A stretch of 64,000 nucleotides of DNA from the NCBI RefSeq assembly GCF_024220175.1, contig NZ_CP098502.1:1674001-1738000 (forward strand), in the 5' to 3' direction. Position numbers and translations under genes: made by a program. This stretch comes from Paraconexibacter antarcticus (lineage in GTDB: Bacteria > Actinomycetota > Thermoleophilia > Solirubrobacterales > Solirubrobacteraceae). Of the stretch, positions 25,703 to 34,791 are shown one piece after another; the first letter of the stretch is position 1; every line of letters begins with the position of its first letter. The notes beneath the pieces are model-generated. The model saw only the letters and a list, made by a program, of their open reading frames with translations. It searched no databases and was not told where the DNA came from.

Positions 25703-26680
25703 ATGTCGAACATCCTGGTCTACGCGCTGCACTACGACGGCGCGATCAACAAGAACTCCCTCGGCGCCGTGTCCGAGGGTGCGAAGCTCGCCAAGGAGCT
25801 CGGTGGCGAGGCGCACGCGATCCTCGTCGGCGAGAACATCCCGCAGGACCTCGCCGCGTCGCTCGGCGAGTACGGGGCCGCCAAGGTCCTCACCGCCGAG
25901 GGCCCCGACGGCCTCGGTCAGCCGGTCGTCGACGCGATGGCCGCGGCCATCGGCAGCGGCGGCTACAAGTACGCCCTCTTCGGCGGCGGCCTCCTCGGCT
26001 TCGAGGTCGGCGCCGGCCTCGCCGCGCGCCTCGGCGCCGGCGTCGCGATGGAGATCACCACGGTCCGGGCCGAGGGCGGCGAGCTCGTCGCCGAGCGCCC
26101 GATCCTCGGCGACTCCTCGATCTCGGAGATCAAGTACCGCTCCGAGGTCGGCATCATCATCGGCCGCCTGAACGCGTTCGAGATCGTCAAGGGCGGCGCC
26201 GGCGCGGCCCCGGTCGAGGCCATCTCCTACGAGGCGAGCCCGCAGTCCGCCCAGGCGACGATCGTCACCCGTGGCGAGCAGCGCGGCGCGGACGTCGACA
26301 TCGAGGGTGCGAACATCCTCGTCGCCGGTGGCCGTGGTCTCGGCAAGGCGGAGGGCTTCGAGCTCTGCACCGACCTCGCCGCCGCGTTCGGTGGCAGCTC
26401 CGCCGTCGCCGCGACCCGCGCGGTCGTCGACGCCGGCTGGTACCCGTACGCGGGTCAGATCGGCCAGACGGGCAAGACCGTCGCCCCGAAGCTGTACCTC
26501 GCCGCGGGCATCTCCGGCGCGATCCAGCACAAGGTCGGCATGCAGTCCTCGGAGAACATCGTCGCGATCAACAAGGACGCGAACGCTCCGATCTTCGAGT
26601 TCTCCGACCTCGGCATCGTCGGGGACCTGAACAAGATCCTGCCCAAGCTCACCGAGGCCATCAAGGCCAAGAAGGGCTGA
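25703..26680 (+). CDS. etfA: Electron transfer flavoprotein alpha subunit
   Basis: 325-aa EtfA starting at ATG 25703 behind AAAGG. The C-terminal FAD domain has [60 protein letters not shown] and [20 protein letters not shown], all classic. It is translated just after etfB as a heterodimer. Codon use is very GC-rich and even, as in a well-expressed gene. It is followed by the dehydrogenase gene that the IS1380-family element has split. Confidence 0.95.
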   Translation: MSNILVYALHYDGAINKNSLGAVSEGAKLAKELGGEAHAILVGENIPQDLAASLGEYGAAKVLTAEGPDGLGQPVVDAMAAAIGSGGYKYALFGGGLLGFEVGAGLAARLGAGVAMEITTVRAEGGELVAERPILGDSSISEIKYRSEVGIIIGRLNAFEIVKGGAGAAPVEAISYEASPQSAQATIVTRGEQRGADVDIEGANILVAGGRGLGKAEGFELCTDLAAAFGGSSAVAATRAVVDAGWYPYAGQIGQTGKTVAPKLYLAAGISGAIQHKVGMQSSENIVAINKDANAPIFEFSDLGIVGDLNKILPKLTEAIKAKKG

Positions 26681-26743
26681 CGGCCCACGCAGTGCTCGGG
26701 CGCCCGAGCGGTCGGTTCCATGACGAATGAGGAGTTGCGTGAG

Positions 26744-27223
26744 ATGACGGAGACAACGAGGGCCATCGCCGGGTCGGACCTGAAGGCGTCGTCGACGCTG
26801 GGCTTCGAGCTCGACGACGAGCATGCCGACTTCCAGGCGGTCTGCCGCTCGTTCGTCGCACGCGAGATCATGCCGCTCGTCGTCGACGCCGAGCGCTCGG
26901 GCACGTTCCCGATGGGGCTGCTCCAGCCCCTGGCCAAGGCCGGGCTACTCGGACTCGGACACCCGGCGGAGCACGGCGGCAGCGGTGGCGGCATGCTCGC
27001 ACGCACGCTTCTTGCTGAGGAGATGGCAAAGGCCTGCGGCGGCATCACCGCCACCGTGATGGTCGACGCGTACATGGCGGGCCCGCACCTCTCGCACTTT
27101 GGCACCGAGACCCAGCAGGAGGAGTACCTGGGGCCGATGATCCGTGGCGAGGAGGTGCTGGCGATCGCGGTGACCGAACCGGGCGCCGGGTCCGACGTGG
27201 CGGGCATCCGCACGACCGCTAAA
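26744..27223 (+). pseudogene. Acyl-CoA dehydrogenase, 5' part, interrupted by IS1380-family element
   Basis: The first 160 codons of a dehydrogenase ([60 protein letters not shown]). At 27224 the frame runs into the IS left end and stops at 27361, giving a 205-aa truncated product with about 45 foreign residues and no FAD C-terminal domain. The remaining 239 codons lie at 28821-29537; joining them at one copy of the CTAAA target duplication restores a 398-aa protein in frame. I chose ATG 26744 (GGAG 9 nt upstream); ATG 26720 is also possible. It follows etfA and precedes a carboxyltransferase, as fadE19 sits beside accD1 in mycobacterial leucine operons, so an isovaleryl-CoA-type substrate is likely. 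Confidence 0.9.
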
Positions 27224-28815
27224 CCTCGATCCACCGTTCGCCTTGATGTGGGCCGCGTCAGCGGCCGAGTGGGTCAGCTCGGGGTGGCGGCGCGGGTGAT
27301 CGAGCGCGCTGAGGGATTCGCAGTGCGGGTGGGGCCAGTTGAGGCCGTCGCGGTGGCGTGAGTTTGGTGGTCGCGGGCAGGCCGAGGCCAGCGGTCCTGC
27401 GGCTGAACGTCGGGAGCCCCTGGTGTCAGGCGGGTGGCGGCAGCGCCCGGATCAGGTCTAGGGCGGTGAGGAAGTCCTGTCGCCAGGGCCAGCGGGCGGG
27501 CATCCGCAGCAGCGTGCGGCGGCCGCTGCGGGCGAGTCGTCCGGGGACCTGAAGCAGCCGCCGGCGGAGGGTCCGCGCGGTGCGGGTGGTGGCGTCCGGG
27601 AGGGCGATCTTCTGGGTCCAGCGCAGCAGGTTGTGCGCGAGCGCGGCGATCACGGTCCAGGCGGCGTTGGCGTGGTACTTGCCCGAGGGGAAGTGCGCCA
27701 GCGCCTGATCTTTGAGGTCGCGGATCGCGAGCTCAACGACGGCGTGCTGGCGATGCTCAGCCTCGACAATCTGGAGGTCGTCGGTGCGGTTGGTCGCGAA
27801 CGGGTAGTGCTCCCAACTCGGGAGCAGCTCGCCTTGCTGGGAGAGCGTCCTGACTCGGCGGATGATCATGCGGAAGTCGCCGATCGTGGTCTCGGCGATC
27901 TGCGCGACAGAGGTCTTGGGGTAGTCCTCCAAGGTCACCCAGGCGTCCTCGTCGATCGCGTCGACGAGCGCGCGAACATGGGGCTGCATGCGGATCCCGA
28001 TCGAGAACTGCCAGCCGGCCCGGTCAAGCCGCACGAACGTCTTCTTCGCCCAGAACCCCGAGTCGGTGCGCATGAGCTTCTGGCCGGTGGCGCCGGCGCG
28101 GTCAACGCGGGCGATGAGCTCCTCGCAGAAGCGGAGCATGCCGCGGGAGGTGTTCGCCGAGCCCTTTCGCAGCCGGATGTGGAGGACCTCACCGGTGTCC
28201 GCGCGGGTCGCGAGCAGTGGGTGGTAGCCGAGCTGGCGGGTGTAGCCGTAGCCCGCGCCCTGCTTCTTGTAGCCGTGGACCTCGCCGACAAACGAATCAA
28301 CGTCGATCACCAGCCGCTCGTCGCCCGGGCCGGCGCCCGCGGCCCACGCGCGTTCAAGCGCGAGGCCAAGCACGCGGTCTAGCTGCCTGACGTGCCCGAA
28401 CGTGAACGCCCGCAGGAACGTGCCGAGCGTTGACGGCGCCGCAACACGATGCCCGAGCACCGCCGCGGTCTGCCCCGACCGAAGCGGGTCGCAGTCGTCG
28501 ATGCAGTCCGCACCGAGGACCATCGCCGAGCACATCGTCATGACCTTGCGGCCCGGATTCGCCGCGCCAGGACGGTCGCCGAGATCCACGCACTCTTCGA
28601 TGAGTTGCTCAAGCCCGAGGCGCTGCGCGAGGAGCGCGGGGAGCATCACCCCAGCGTTCGCGACCGCCCGCTCATCATCGAACACCACGACCGCCGACTC
28701 GTTCACCATGAGGGTGACCTCCTGAGCAGAGCCGCGGTCGCCGCGAACGACCGCTTTCAAGCCCTGCTTGGGAGGTCACTCCACTTCAGACCCCGGATGG
28801 ATCGGTGGATCGAGG
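27224..28815 (-). mobile_element. Complete IS1380-family insertion sequence (1592 bp)
   Basis: 13-bp perfect terminal inverted repeats, CCTCGATCCACCG at 27224-27236 and its complement at 28803-28815, flanked by a 5-bp target duplication CTAAA (27219-27223 and 28816-28820). One transposase gene on the minus strand fills it. The intact ends, open transposase and perfect duplication point to a recent insertion. Confidence 0.92.
27426..28709 (-). CDS. IS1380-family DDE transposase
   Basis: 427-aa transposase starting at ATG 28709 with AGGAGG 8 nt upstream. An alternative start at 28760 lies outside this ribosome-binding site. Recognisable blocks include LVIDVDSFVGEVHGYKKQGA, GYHPLLATRADTGEVLHIRL, RGSANTSRGMLRF-type text, MRTDSGFWAKKTFVRLDRAG with the second catalytic Asp, and VVELAIRDLKDQALAHFPSG with the late Glu/Asp block and helical end. 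It cuts and pastes its own element. No frameshift or stop, so likely active. Confidence 0.92.
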   Translation of the reverse strand: MVNESAVVVFDDERAVANAGVMLPALLAQRLGLEQLIEECVDLGDRPGAANPGRKVMTMCSAMVLGADCIDDCDPLRSGQTAAVLGHRVAAPSTLGTFLRAFTFGHVRQLDRVLGLALERAWAAGAGPGDERLVIDVDSFVGEVHGYKKQGAGYGYTRQLGYHPLLATRADTGEVLHIRLRKGSANTSRGMLRFCEELIARVDRAGATGQKLMRTDSGFWAKKTFVRLDRAGWQFSIGIRMQPHVRALVDAIDEDAWVTLEDYPKTSVAQIAETTIGDFRMIIRRVRTLSQQGELLPSWEHYPFATNRTDDLQIVEAEHRQHAVVELAIRDLKDQALAHFPSGKYHANAAWTVIAALAHNLLRWTQKIALPDATTRTARTLRRRLLQVPGRLARSGRRTLLRMPARWPWRQDFLTALDLIRALPPPA

Positions 28816-29537
28816 CTAAACGCGTCGACGGAGGCTGGGTGCTCAATGGCTCCAAGATGTTCATCACCAACGCCGGCTTCGCGGACACGCTGATCGTCGC
28901 GGCGAAGACCGACCGCGACAGCAGGCATCACGGCATCAGCACGTTCATCGTCCGCGGCGGCGCTGACGGCATGACGCTCGGTGAGCCGCTGGTCAAGATG
29001 GGATGGCACTCCTCCGACACGCGCGAGATCGTTTTCGACGACTGCTTCGTCCCGGAGGAGCGCCTGCTCGGAGCCGAGGGGCGTGGCTTCCATCAGATCA
29101 TGCACGCGTTCGACCGCGAGCGGCTGTTACTCGCGGCGATGGGGGTCGGTCTGGCTCAGGCGGCGTTCGACGGGGCACTCGCCTACGCGCGCGAGCGGGA
29201 GGCCTTCGGCGCGCCGATCGGCAGCTACCAGTCGATTCGCCACCGCCTATCCGCGATGGCCACCGACATCGCGGCCGCACGTCTGCTGAGCTACCACTCG
29301 GCCGGGCGATTCGACCAGGAGCATCCGACGGCGACGGCGACCGCTGCGATGGCGAAGCTGCTGGCCGCGCGTGTGGCCAACGAGGTGGTCGACGACGCGG
29401 TACAGGTCTTCGGCGGCGCCGGGTACATCGAGGAGACTCCGGTGGCGATGCACTATCGCGACGCCCGCATCCTGCGCATCGGTGGCGGCAGCGATGAGGT
29501 CCAGATGGAGATCCTGGCCAAGCGGCTTGGCCTGTGA
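28816..29537 (+). pseudogene. Acyl-CoA dehydrogenase, 3' part after the IS1380-family insertion
   Basis: The remaining 239 codons of the split dehydrogenase, read in frame from 28821: RVDGGWVLNGSKMFITNAGF, GWHSSDTREIVFDDCFVPEE, AFDRERLLLAAMGVGLAQAA with the isovaleryl-type catalytic Glu, AREREAFGAPIGSYQSIRHR, QVFGGAGYIEETPVAMHYRD and ARILRIGGGSDEVQMEILAK. The frame is open upstream into the IS, so a fusion product could start inside the element, but it would lack the N-terminal domain. Its stop overlaps the GTG of the carboxyltransferase at 29534 (GTGA), showing that the original operon was translationally coupled. Confidence 0.9.
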
Positions 29538-31048
29538 ACCCGGCCGACGATCACCGGGCCGTATCCGCCCGATCTCTGGCGGGGGGCGCGCGCGGCCGCC
29601 TGGGGACCAAACTGCCGGTGCGTGGGCGCGTGGCCGTCCTCCTCGACGCCGGGTCGTTCGTCGAGGATGGACTGCTCGCGTCCGCACGCGACCCCGCGCA
29701 CCTGCCCGCCGAGGGGGTCCTCACGGGTACCGGGACGGTCGGCGGCCGGCAGGTCGTCGTCATCGCGCATGACCCGACTGTGAAGGCCGGCTCGTGGGGC
29801 GCGCGGACCGTCGAGAAACAGATCCGTATACTCGAGCACGCCGACCGGTACCTGCTGCCGGTCTTCTACCTCGTCGACTCGGCGGGCGGGCGGCTCACGG
29901 ATGCCCTGGGTTTCCATCCTGGGCATCGCGGCGGCGCGCGGATCTTTCACCTGCAGGTGCGCCTCTCCGGGCGGGTGCCCCAGCTGTGCTGCCTCATGGG
30001 GCCGTCCGCCGCGGGGGGCGCGTACATGCCGGCCTTCTGTGACTGGGTGGGCATGGTCGACGGCAACGCGTCGATGTACCTCGCCTCGCCGCGGGTCGCC
30101 GAGCAGGCGATCGGCGAGAAGGTGACCCACGAGGAGATGGGCGGTGCCCGCATGCACTGCACCACATCCGGGATGGGCGACCAGCTCTTCCCCGACGACG
30201 CCACCGCCATCGCGGCGTGTCGCGAGCTTCTGGGCTACCTGCCCGCGTCGTACGACCGGCGGCCCGAGGCGCAGCCGGCGGTGGCTCCGGCGGCCACCGA
30301 CTGGGAGGGCGTGCTCCCGGCGAGCCTGCGCGCGAGCTACGACATGCGCTCCGTCATCGAGCGAATCGTCGACGGCGACAGCTTCTTGGAGATCAAGGCC
30401 CGCTTCGCGGAGGAGATCATCGTCGGCTTTGCGCGCCTGGACGGACGCTCCGTCGGCATCGTCGCCAACCAGCCCAAGGTCCGGGCCGGCACGATCGGCG
30501 TCGACTCCGCCGACAAGGCCACCCGCTTCATCTCGCTGTGCGACGCGTTCAACGTCCCGCTGCTGTTCCTGGCCGATCTTCCCGGCTTCATGGTCGGCTC
30601 GGCCGTCGAGCGGCAGGGGATCATCCGCCATGGTGCCAAGATGATCGCGGCGATGTCCAGCTGCGCGGTCCCGCGGTTCTGCGTCGTCATCCGCAAGTCG
30701 TTCGCCGCGGGGTACTACGCGATGTCCTCGCCGGGCTTCGAGCCGACGGCGACGCTCGCCCTCCCCGGCGCCCAGATCGGCGCGATGGCGGGCAGCGCGG
30801 CGGTCCACGCCGTGTGGGCCAACAAGATCGAGGCGATCGAGGATCACGAGGAGCGCGAGGCGTTCATCCGTGAGGAGAGCGCGCGCCTGGACGAGGAGCT
30901 GGATGTGCTGCGAGTCGCATCGGAGTTGCTGATCGAGGCCGTCGTCGAGCCGGAGGACCTGCGGCTGCAGCTGAGTCTCCGGCTCGCCGCCTGCCACGGG
31001 TGGACGCGGCCGCCGGCCGGCCGCCACCACGGGGCCTTCCCGGTATGA
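29534..31048 (+). CDS. Acyl-CoA carboxylase carboxyltransferase (beta) subunit
   Basis: 504-aa carboxyltransferase of the AccD/PccB/MccB fold: N-terminal [40 protein letters not shown], first oxyanion region [20 protein letters not shown], second [14 protein letters not shown] site in [20 protein letters not shown], and [14 protein letters not shown]. It transfers carboxyl from biotin to an acyl-CoA alpha or gamma carbon. Its pattern matches the carboxyltransferase at 38366 better than the methylcrotonyl-like one at 45195. No biotin carboxylase gene adjoins it; alpha partner 46787 or the small biotinyl protein (4229) could serve. It starts at GTG 29534 and is coupled to 31045 by ATGA. Confidence 0.85.
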   Translation: MNPADDHRAVSARSLAGGARGRLGTKLPVRGRVAVLLDAGSFVEDGLLASARDPAHLPAEGVLTGTGTVGGRQVVVIAHDPTVKAGSWGARTVEKQIRILEHADRYLLPVFYLVDSAGGRLTDALGFHPGHRGGARIFHLQVRLSGRVPQLCCLMGPSAAGGAYMPAFCDWVGMVDGNASMYLASPRVAEQAIGEKVTHEEMGGARMHCTTSGMGDQLFPDDATAIAACRELLGYLPASYDRRPEAQPAVAPAATDWEGVLPASLRASYDMRSVIERIVDGDSFLEIKARFAEEIIVGFARLDGRSVGIVANQPKVRAGTIGVDSADKATRFISLCDAFNVPLLFLADLPGFMVGSAVERQGIIRHGAKMIAAMSSCAVPRFCVVIRKSFAAGYYAMSSPGFEPTATLALPGAQIGAMAGSAAVHAVWANKIEAIEDHEEREAFIREESARLDEELDVLRVASELLIEAVVEPEDLRLQLSLRLAACHGWTRPPAGRHHGAFPV

Positions 31049-31527
31049 GCGAGCCGCGCAGATGCGACCGTCCCGTGAGCGGGATGTGGTTCGAGGACCT
31101 GACTGAGGGGCTCGTGGTCCGCCACGCGATCACCCGGACGATCACCGAGGCCGACAACGTCATGTTCACGTGCATGACGATGAACCCGGCGCCACTGCAC
31201 CTCGACGCCGACTACGCGGCGTCGAGCGAGTTCGGACAGGTCATCGTCAACAGCATGTTCACGCTCGCGCTCCTCATCGGCATCAGCGTGCATGAGCTGA
31301 CGATGGGTACGACGGTCGCCAACCTCGGTTTCGGCGCGGTGACGTTCCCAGCGCCGGTGTTCCACGGGGACACCTTGGACGCCGAGACCGCGATCCTCAG
31401 GGCCAGACGCTCGAGCTCGCGCCCGGGGCAGGGTGTCGTCACGTTCGAGCACCGCGGCTTCAAGCAGACCGGCGACCTCGTGGCACGCTGCGAGCGCACC
31501 GCCCTGATGCACTGCCGCCCGAACTGA
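31045..31527 (+). CDS. MaoC-family (R)-enoyl-CoA hydratase
   Basis: 160-aa hot-dog protein: [60 protein letters not shown] and [20 protein letters not shown]. This is the form found next to CitE-like lyases (for example Rv2499c beside Rv2498c), where it hydrates 3-methylglutaconyl-CoA-like or mesaconyl-type substrates. It is translationally coupled on both sides: ATGA with 29534, and its TGA overlaps the ATG of the lyase at 31527. Confidence 0.85.
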   Translation: MSEPRRCDRPVSGMWFEDLTEGLVVRHAITRTITEADNVMFTCMTMNPAPLHLDADYAASSEFGQVIVNSMFTLALLIGISVHELTMGTTVANLGFGAVTFPAPVFHGDTLDAETAILRARRSSSRPGQGVVTFEHRGFKQTGDLVARCERTALMHCRPN

Positions 31528-32414
31528 TGCTGCGCAGCCTGCTGTTCGCGCCCGCGACGCGCCCCGACCTCGTCGCAAAGCTCCCTCGCAGCCGCCCGGA
31601 CGCGGTGATCATCGACCTGGAGGACGCGGTCCCGGCCGCACACAAGGTGGCCGCTCGCGTCGAGGCTGTCGCCGGTGCGGCCGCGCTCGTTGGTCTCCCG
31701 AACGGCCCGCGGGTCTACGTCCGTGTCAACGCCGTCGACACCCCGTGGTTCGCCGAGGACGTGGCCACTGCCCTCGCACCGGGGGTCGCCGGCATCGTCG
31801 TACCGAAGGTCGAATCGGTGGCCGGCCTTCAGACGGTCCGCGACGCGCTGCTGGCCCGGGGCGGGCCACCGCTGAGCATCATCGCCGGCTTCGAGTCGGG
31901 CCGCGGCGTCCTCGAGGTCGAACCGGTGCTTGCGGGGGCCGCCGAAGGTCCCGTGGTGGAGGCCTGCTACTTCGGTGCCGAGGACTACGCCGCCGACATC
32001 GGTGCACGGCGCACCGTCGCCGGAGACGAGGTGCTCTACGCCCGTTCTCGTGTAGCGCTCGCCTCCGCCGTGCACAGCGTCCTCGCGCTCGACCAGGTGG
32101 TCGTCGCGATCGGCGACGACGAGCGCTTCCTGGCCGACGCCGAGCGTGGGCGCGACCTCGGGTACCGTGGAAAGACGTGCATCCACCCTGGCCAGGTGCC
32201 GCTGGCCAACCGCGTCTTCTCCCCGAGTGAGGAGGAGCTGAGCCGTAGCGTGCGGATGCTCGCGACGTGGCAGAGCAGGACGCAGGACGGCCACGGCGCA
32301 CTGTTGTTCGAGGGCCGGATGGTCGACGAGCCCGCGATCCGCGAGGCCCGTGCGCTGCTGGCGACCGCCGAGGCCATTCGTGAGGGCGGGCGCGGGCGCG
32401 ACCCGGCGGCGTAG
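31527..32414 (+). CDS. HpcH/HpaI-family CitE-like acyl-CoA lyase
   Basis: 295-aa TIM-barrel lyase. It has [20 protein letters not shown] with the CoA-binding Arg, VIIDLEDAVPAAHKVAARVE (metal-binding ED), YVRVNAVDTPWFAEDV, GIVVPKVESVAGLQTVRDAL, YFGAEDYAADIGARRT, and GKTCIHPGQVPLANRVFSPS. CitE-like proteins of this type cleave malyl-, citramalyl- or (R)-3-hydroxy-3-methylglutaryl-CoA, with acetyl-CoA released from the last two. With the adjacent carboxyltransferase and MaoC hydratase it rebuilds the end of the mycobacterial leucine route, ending in acetoacetate for the aacS ligase. Last gene of this operon; the acyl chain accepted is unknown. Confidence 0.88.
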   Translation: MLRSLLFAPATRPDLVAKLPRSRPDAVIIDLEDAVPAAHKVAARVEAVAGAAALVGLPNGPRVYVRVNAVDTPWFAEDVATALAPGVAGIVVPKVESVAGLQTVRDALLARGGPPLSIIAGFESGRGVLEVEPVLAGAAEGPVVEACYFGAEDYAADIGARRTVAGDEVLYARSRVALASAVHSVLALDQVVVAIGDDERFLADAERGRDLGYRGKTCIHPGQVPLANRVFSPSEEELSRSVRMLATWQSRTQDGHGALLFEGRMVDEPAIREARALLATAEAIREGGRGRDPAA

Positions 32415-32760
32415 CGTACGACGGTGTGCCGTGAAGCCGGGTCTGCCCATCCGCTGCTGAGTGCCCGCGTCGGGCTCGGGCTTCCACCAGCCCTGAGCCG
32501 GCCGTTTGCGACGGTGAGCTCTGCCGCTACGCCGACGCGAACGAGGACCGCATCGATGTCGCTCGTCGAGCGGCGCCTCCGCCTCGCGCGCACCGATCAC
32601 GGCGCTTGCGCCGCGGGGGGCGAGGCGCGTAGGACGCTCCCAAGTTCGTGCTCATTTTGACCGCCCGGGATCCTGTGGCCTGGGTCGCCCAGTTGCGGTC
32701 GGACGTCATCGGGCTGTTGGCGGCAAGGGCGCGAGGCCGGTGCCCACCGGTTGCCCCGGC
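32415..32760. other. Intergenic, no recognisable gene
   Basis: 346 nt between the lyase stop and the convergent end of the dehydrogenase at 32761. Short open frames show no family pattern, and I see no RNA gene or operator. Confidence 0.5.
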
Positions 32761-33906
32761 CTACGGAGCGAACTCACGGCCGAAAAGGTGGCGGGCCGTG
32801 ACGAGCTTGGCGATCTGGGCCGTGCCGTCGCCGATCTCAAGGCCGATGGCGTCGCGCATCCGCTGACCCTGGGGCACCTCGTCGCTGTACCCGGCGTGCC
32901 CGAAGGTCAAGAGCGCCTGGTGACATGCCTCGACCGCGAGCTTCGGCGCCCACCACTTGGCCATGTTGCCCTGCAGGCCGTGGGGGAGCCCCATGTCCTT
33001 GCGCCACAGCGCCTCATAGCAGAGCAGCCGGGCCCCGTGGACCTGCGTCGCCGCCTCGACGAGTGGGAACGCCACGCCCTGCTGGCGCGAGATCGGCTGC
33101 CCGAACGCTACGCGCTCCTTCGCGTAGGCGATCGCGTCGTCGATGGCCGCCTGGGCGGTGCCGAGGACCATCAGGCCGATGAGCGCACGTGAGTAGTCGA
33201 AGCCCTGCATGGTCCGGATGAAGCCCTCGCCGGTGTTGCCGACGAGCGCCTCGGCAGGAACGGGGTGGTTGTCGAACGCAAGCGACGCGCGGCCGATCGA
33301 GCGGCCGCCGAGGTCGGAGAACGCGCTGCGGTGCAGGTGCGTCTCGTCGAGCCGGAAGTAGAACGCGCTTACGCCACGCGCGCCGGTATCGCCGGTGCGG
33401 GCCATGACCAGCGCGGTCGTCGCGTCCATGCCGAGGGAGATCGACGTCTTCTCGCCGGTGATGCGCCAGCCGCTGCCATCCGGTACGGCACGAACCGACA
33501 GGTTGGCCGCGTCGGATCCGTGGTCGGGTTCGGTGAGGCAGAAACACGGGAGCGAGTTTCCGTCTGCGATGGCCGGCAGCCACTCACGGCGCTGCTGCTC
33601 GTTGCCGGCGGTGTGGATGATCTCGCCGACGAGCGAGGCGATCAGCAGCACGTAGGCGGCGTTGATGTCGGCGCGCGAAACCTCCTCACTTGCGATGCCG
33701 GTGGTCACCGCGTCAGCACCCTGGCCCCCGTATTGCTCCGGAATGCGGAGTCCGACGATGCCTTGGCTCGTCAGGTCAGTCAGGAGCTCCTGCCGGAACG
33801 CCGCATTGCGGTCGTCCGACGCATAGTGCGGCGTGAGCTTCGCCTGCGCGAACGCCGCGACGCTTGCGCGGAAGTCATCCTGTTCATCACTGAATCCGAA
33901 GTGCAT
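32761..33906 (-). CDS. Acyl-CoA dehydrogenase, AliB-like (cyclohexanecarboxyl-CoA dehydrogenase type)
   Basis: 381-aa dehydrogenase: MHFGFSDEQDDFRASVAAFA, LRIPEQYGGQGADAVTTGIA, CLTEPDHGSDAANLSVRAVP, ITGEKTSISLGMDATTALVM, DYSRALIGLMVLGTAQAAID, QPISRQQGVAFPLVEAATQV and a C-terminal AIGLEIGDGTAQIAKLVTAR. GEKTSIS, the DYSRALIGL helix and the IGDGTAQI end are what I associate with AliB-type cyclohexanecarboxyl-CoA dehydrogenases, instead of straight-chain enzymes with EGTSEIQ. I see no Glu at the usual C-terminal position: the site carries Asp (GDGT). It is divergent from the 34027-36359 operon; each side has its own operator copy. Confidence 0.82.
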   Translation of the reverse strand: MHFGFSDEQDDFRASVAAFAQAKLTPHYASDDRNAAFRQELLTDLTSQGIVGLRIPEQYGGQGADAVTTGIASEEVSRADINAAYVLLIASLVGEIIHTAGNEQQRREWLPAIADGNSLPCFCLTEPDHGSDAANLSVRAVPDGSGWRITGEKTSISLGMDATTALVMARTGDTGARGVSAFYFRLDETHLHRSAFSDLGGRSIGRASLAFDNHPVPAEALVGNTGEGFIRTMQGFDYSRALIGLMVLGTAQAAIDDAIAYAKERVAFGQPISRQQGVAFPLVEAATQVHGARLLCYEALWRKDMGLPHGLQGNMAKWWAPKLAVEACHQALLTFGHAGYSDEVPQGQRMRDAIGLEIGDGTAQIAKLVTARHLFGREFAP

Positions 33907-33914
33907 GTCGCGAT

Positions 33915-33930
33915 GCTAACGTACGTTCTA
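33915..33930 (+). promoter_or_regulatory. Island operator site 11 (GCTAAC GTAC GTTCTA)
   Basis: Copy whose core AACGTACGTT is a perfect palindrome, 8 nt from the minus-strand dehydrogenase start at 33906. Confidence 0.65.
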
Positions 33931-33980
33931 CGTCTGCGCTCGACACGCTTCACCTTACCCTTCAACGTGATCGGTGCACG

Positions 33981-33996
33981 GTGAACGACCGCTATC
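33981..33996 (+). promoter_or_regulatory. Island operator site 12 (GTGAAC GACC GCTATC)
   Basis: Copy 30 nt before the crotonase ATG at 34027, with a GTT-to-GCT change in the right half. Centres of sites 11 and 12 are 66 bp apart. Confidence 0.55.
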
Positions 33997-34026
33997 ATGG
34001 GACGTCACAAAGGGGAGGGTCAGAGC

Positions 34027-34788
34027 ATGAGCGAGGTGTCCTACGAGCTACGCGGCAAGGTCGCGTGGCTGACGATCGACCGGCCTGAGGCACGCAATGC
34101 CCTGAACAAGGCCGTGCGTGACGGGGTACGCGAGGGGTTCGAGCGCTTCGCTGCCGACCCCGACGCCGCCGTTCTCGTCCTGACGGCCGCCGGGGACGAG
34201 GCGTTCTCGGCCGGGGGCGACCTGAAGGAGATGGCCGACACTCAGCTGAAGATCCCGCCGAAGGACTTCATCCCGTACCTCGGGCGCAACGTCACCGTCG
34301 ACAAGCCGGTCATCGCTGCGGTCAACGGCATCGCCTACGGGGGCGGGTTCCTGCTCTCGCAGATGTGCGATCTCTGCATCGCGGCGGACCATGCGAAGTT
34401 CGCCATCACAGAGCCGAAGTGGGGGCGAGGAGCTCCGTGGGCGGCACCGCTGCCGTGGCTGATCCCGCCGCGGGTGGCGATGGAGATCCTCGTCACCGCC
34501 GAGCCGATCAGCGCACAGCGCGGCTACGAGCTCGGCCTCGTCAACCGGGTCGTTCCCGGCGCGGAGCTTCACGCGGCGGCGACGACCATGGCCGAGCGCA
34601 TCGCCGATATGGCGCCGCTATCGGTCCGCGCGGGCAAGGCACTCGTCTACGCGGCCGCGGAGCGCGGTTGGAGCGACGCGCTGGAGGAGGGCGACCGGAT
34701 CTATGAGGCCGTCTATCTCAGCGAGGACGCCCAAGAAGGGCCGCTCGCCTTCAAGGAGAAGCGCAAGCCGAACTGGAAGGGACGCTGA
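34027..34788 (+). CDS. Enoyl-CoA hydratase/isomerase
   Basis: 253-aa crotonase: RPEARNALNKAVRDGVREGF, AFSAGGDLKEMADTQLKIPP, KPVIAAVNGIAYGGGFLLSQ, and a second active-site loop AITEPKWGRGAPWAAPLPWL that differs from standard hydratases (no PGxGG; instead GRGAPWAAP). ATG 34027 lies behind GGGGAGGG; the earlier ATG at 33997 abuts operator site 12 and is less likely. It is the first gene of a three-gene operon with the crotonase at 34792 and SDR at 35568, opposite the AliB-like dehydrogenase. A cyclic enoyl-CoA hydratase role is possible. Confidence 0.85.
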   Translation: MSEVSYELRGKVAWLTIDRPEARNALNKAVRDGVREGFERFAADPDAAVLVLTAAGDEAFSAGGDLKEMADTQLKIPPKDFIPYLGRNVTVDKPVIAAVNGIAYGGGFLLSQMCDLCIAADHAKFAITEPKWGRGAPWAAPLPWLIPPRVAMEILVTAEPISAQRGYELGLVNRVVPGAELHAAATTMAERIADMAPLSVRAGKALVYAAAERGWSDALEEGDRIYEAVYLSEDAQEGPLAFKEKRKPNWKGR

Positions 34789-34791
34789 CGC

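Noticed and set aside
29453..31030. A 525-aa minus-strand frame opposite the carboxyltransferase
   Set aside because: The + strand encodes a clear carboxyltransferase; the antisense frame shows no family pattern.
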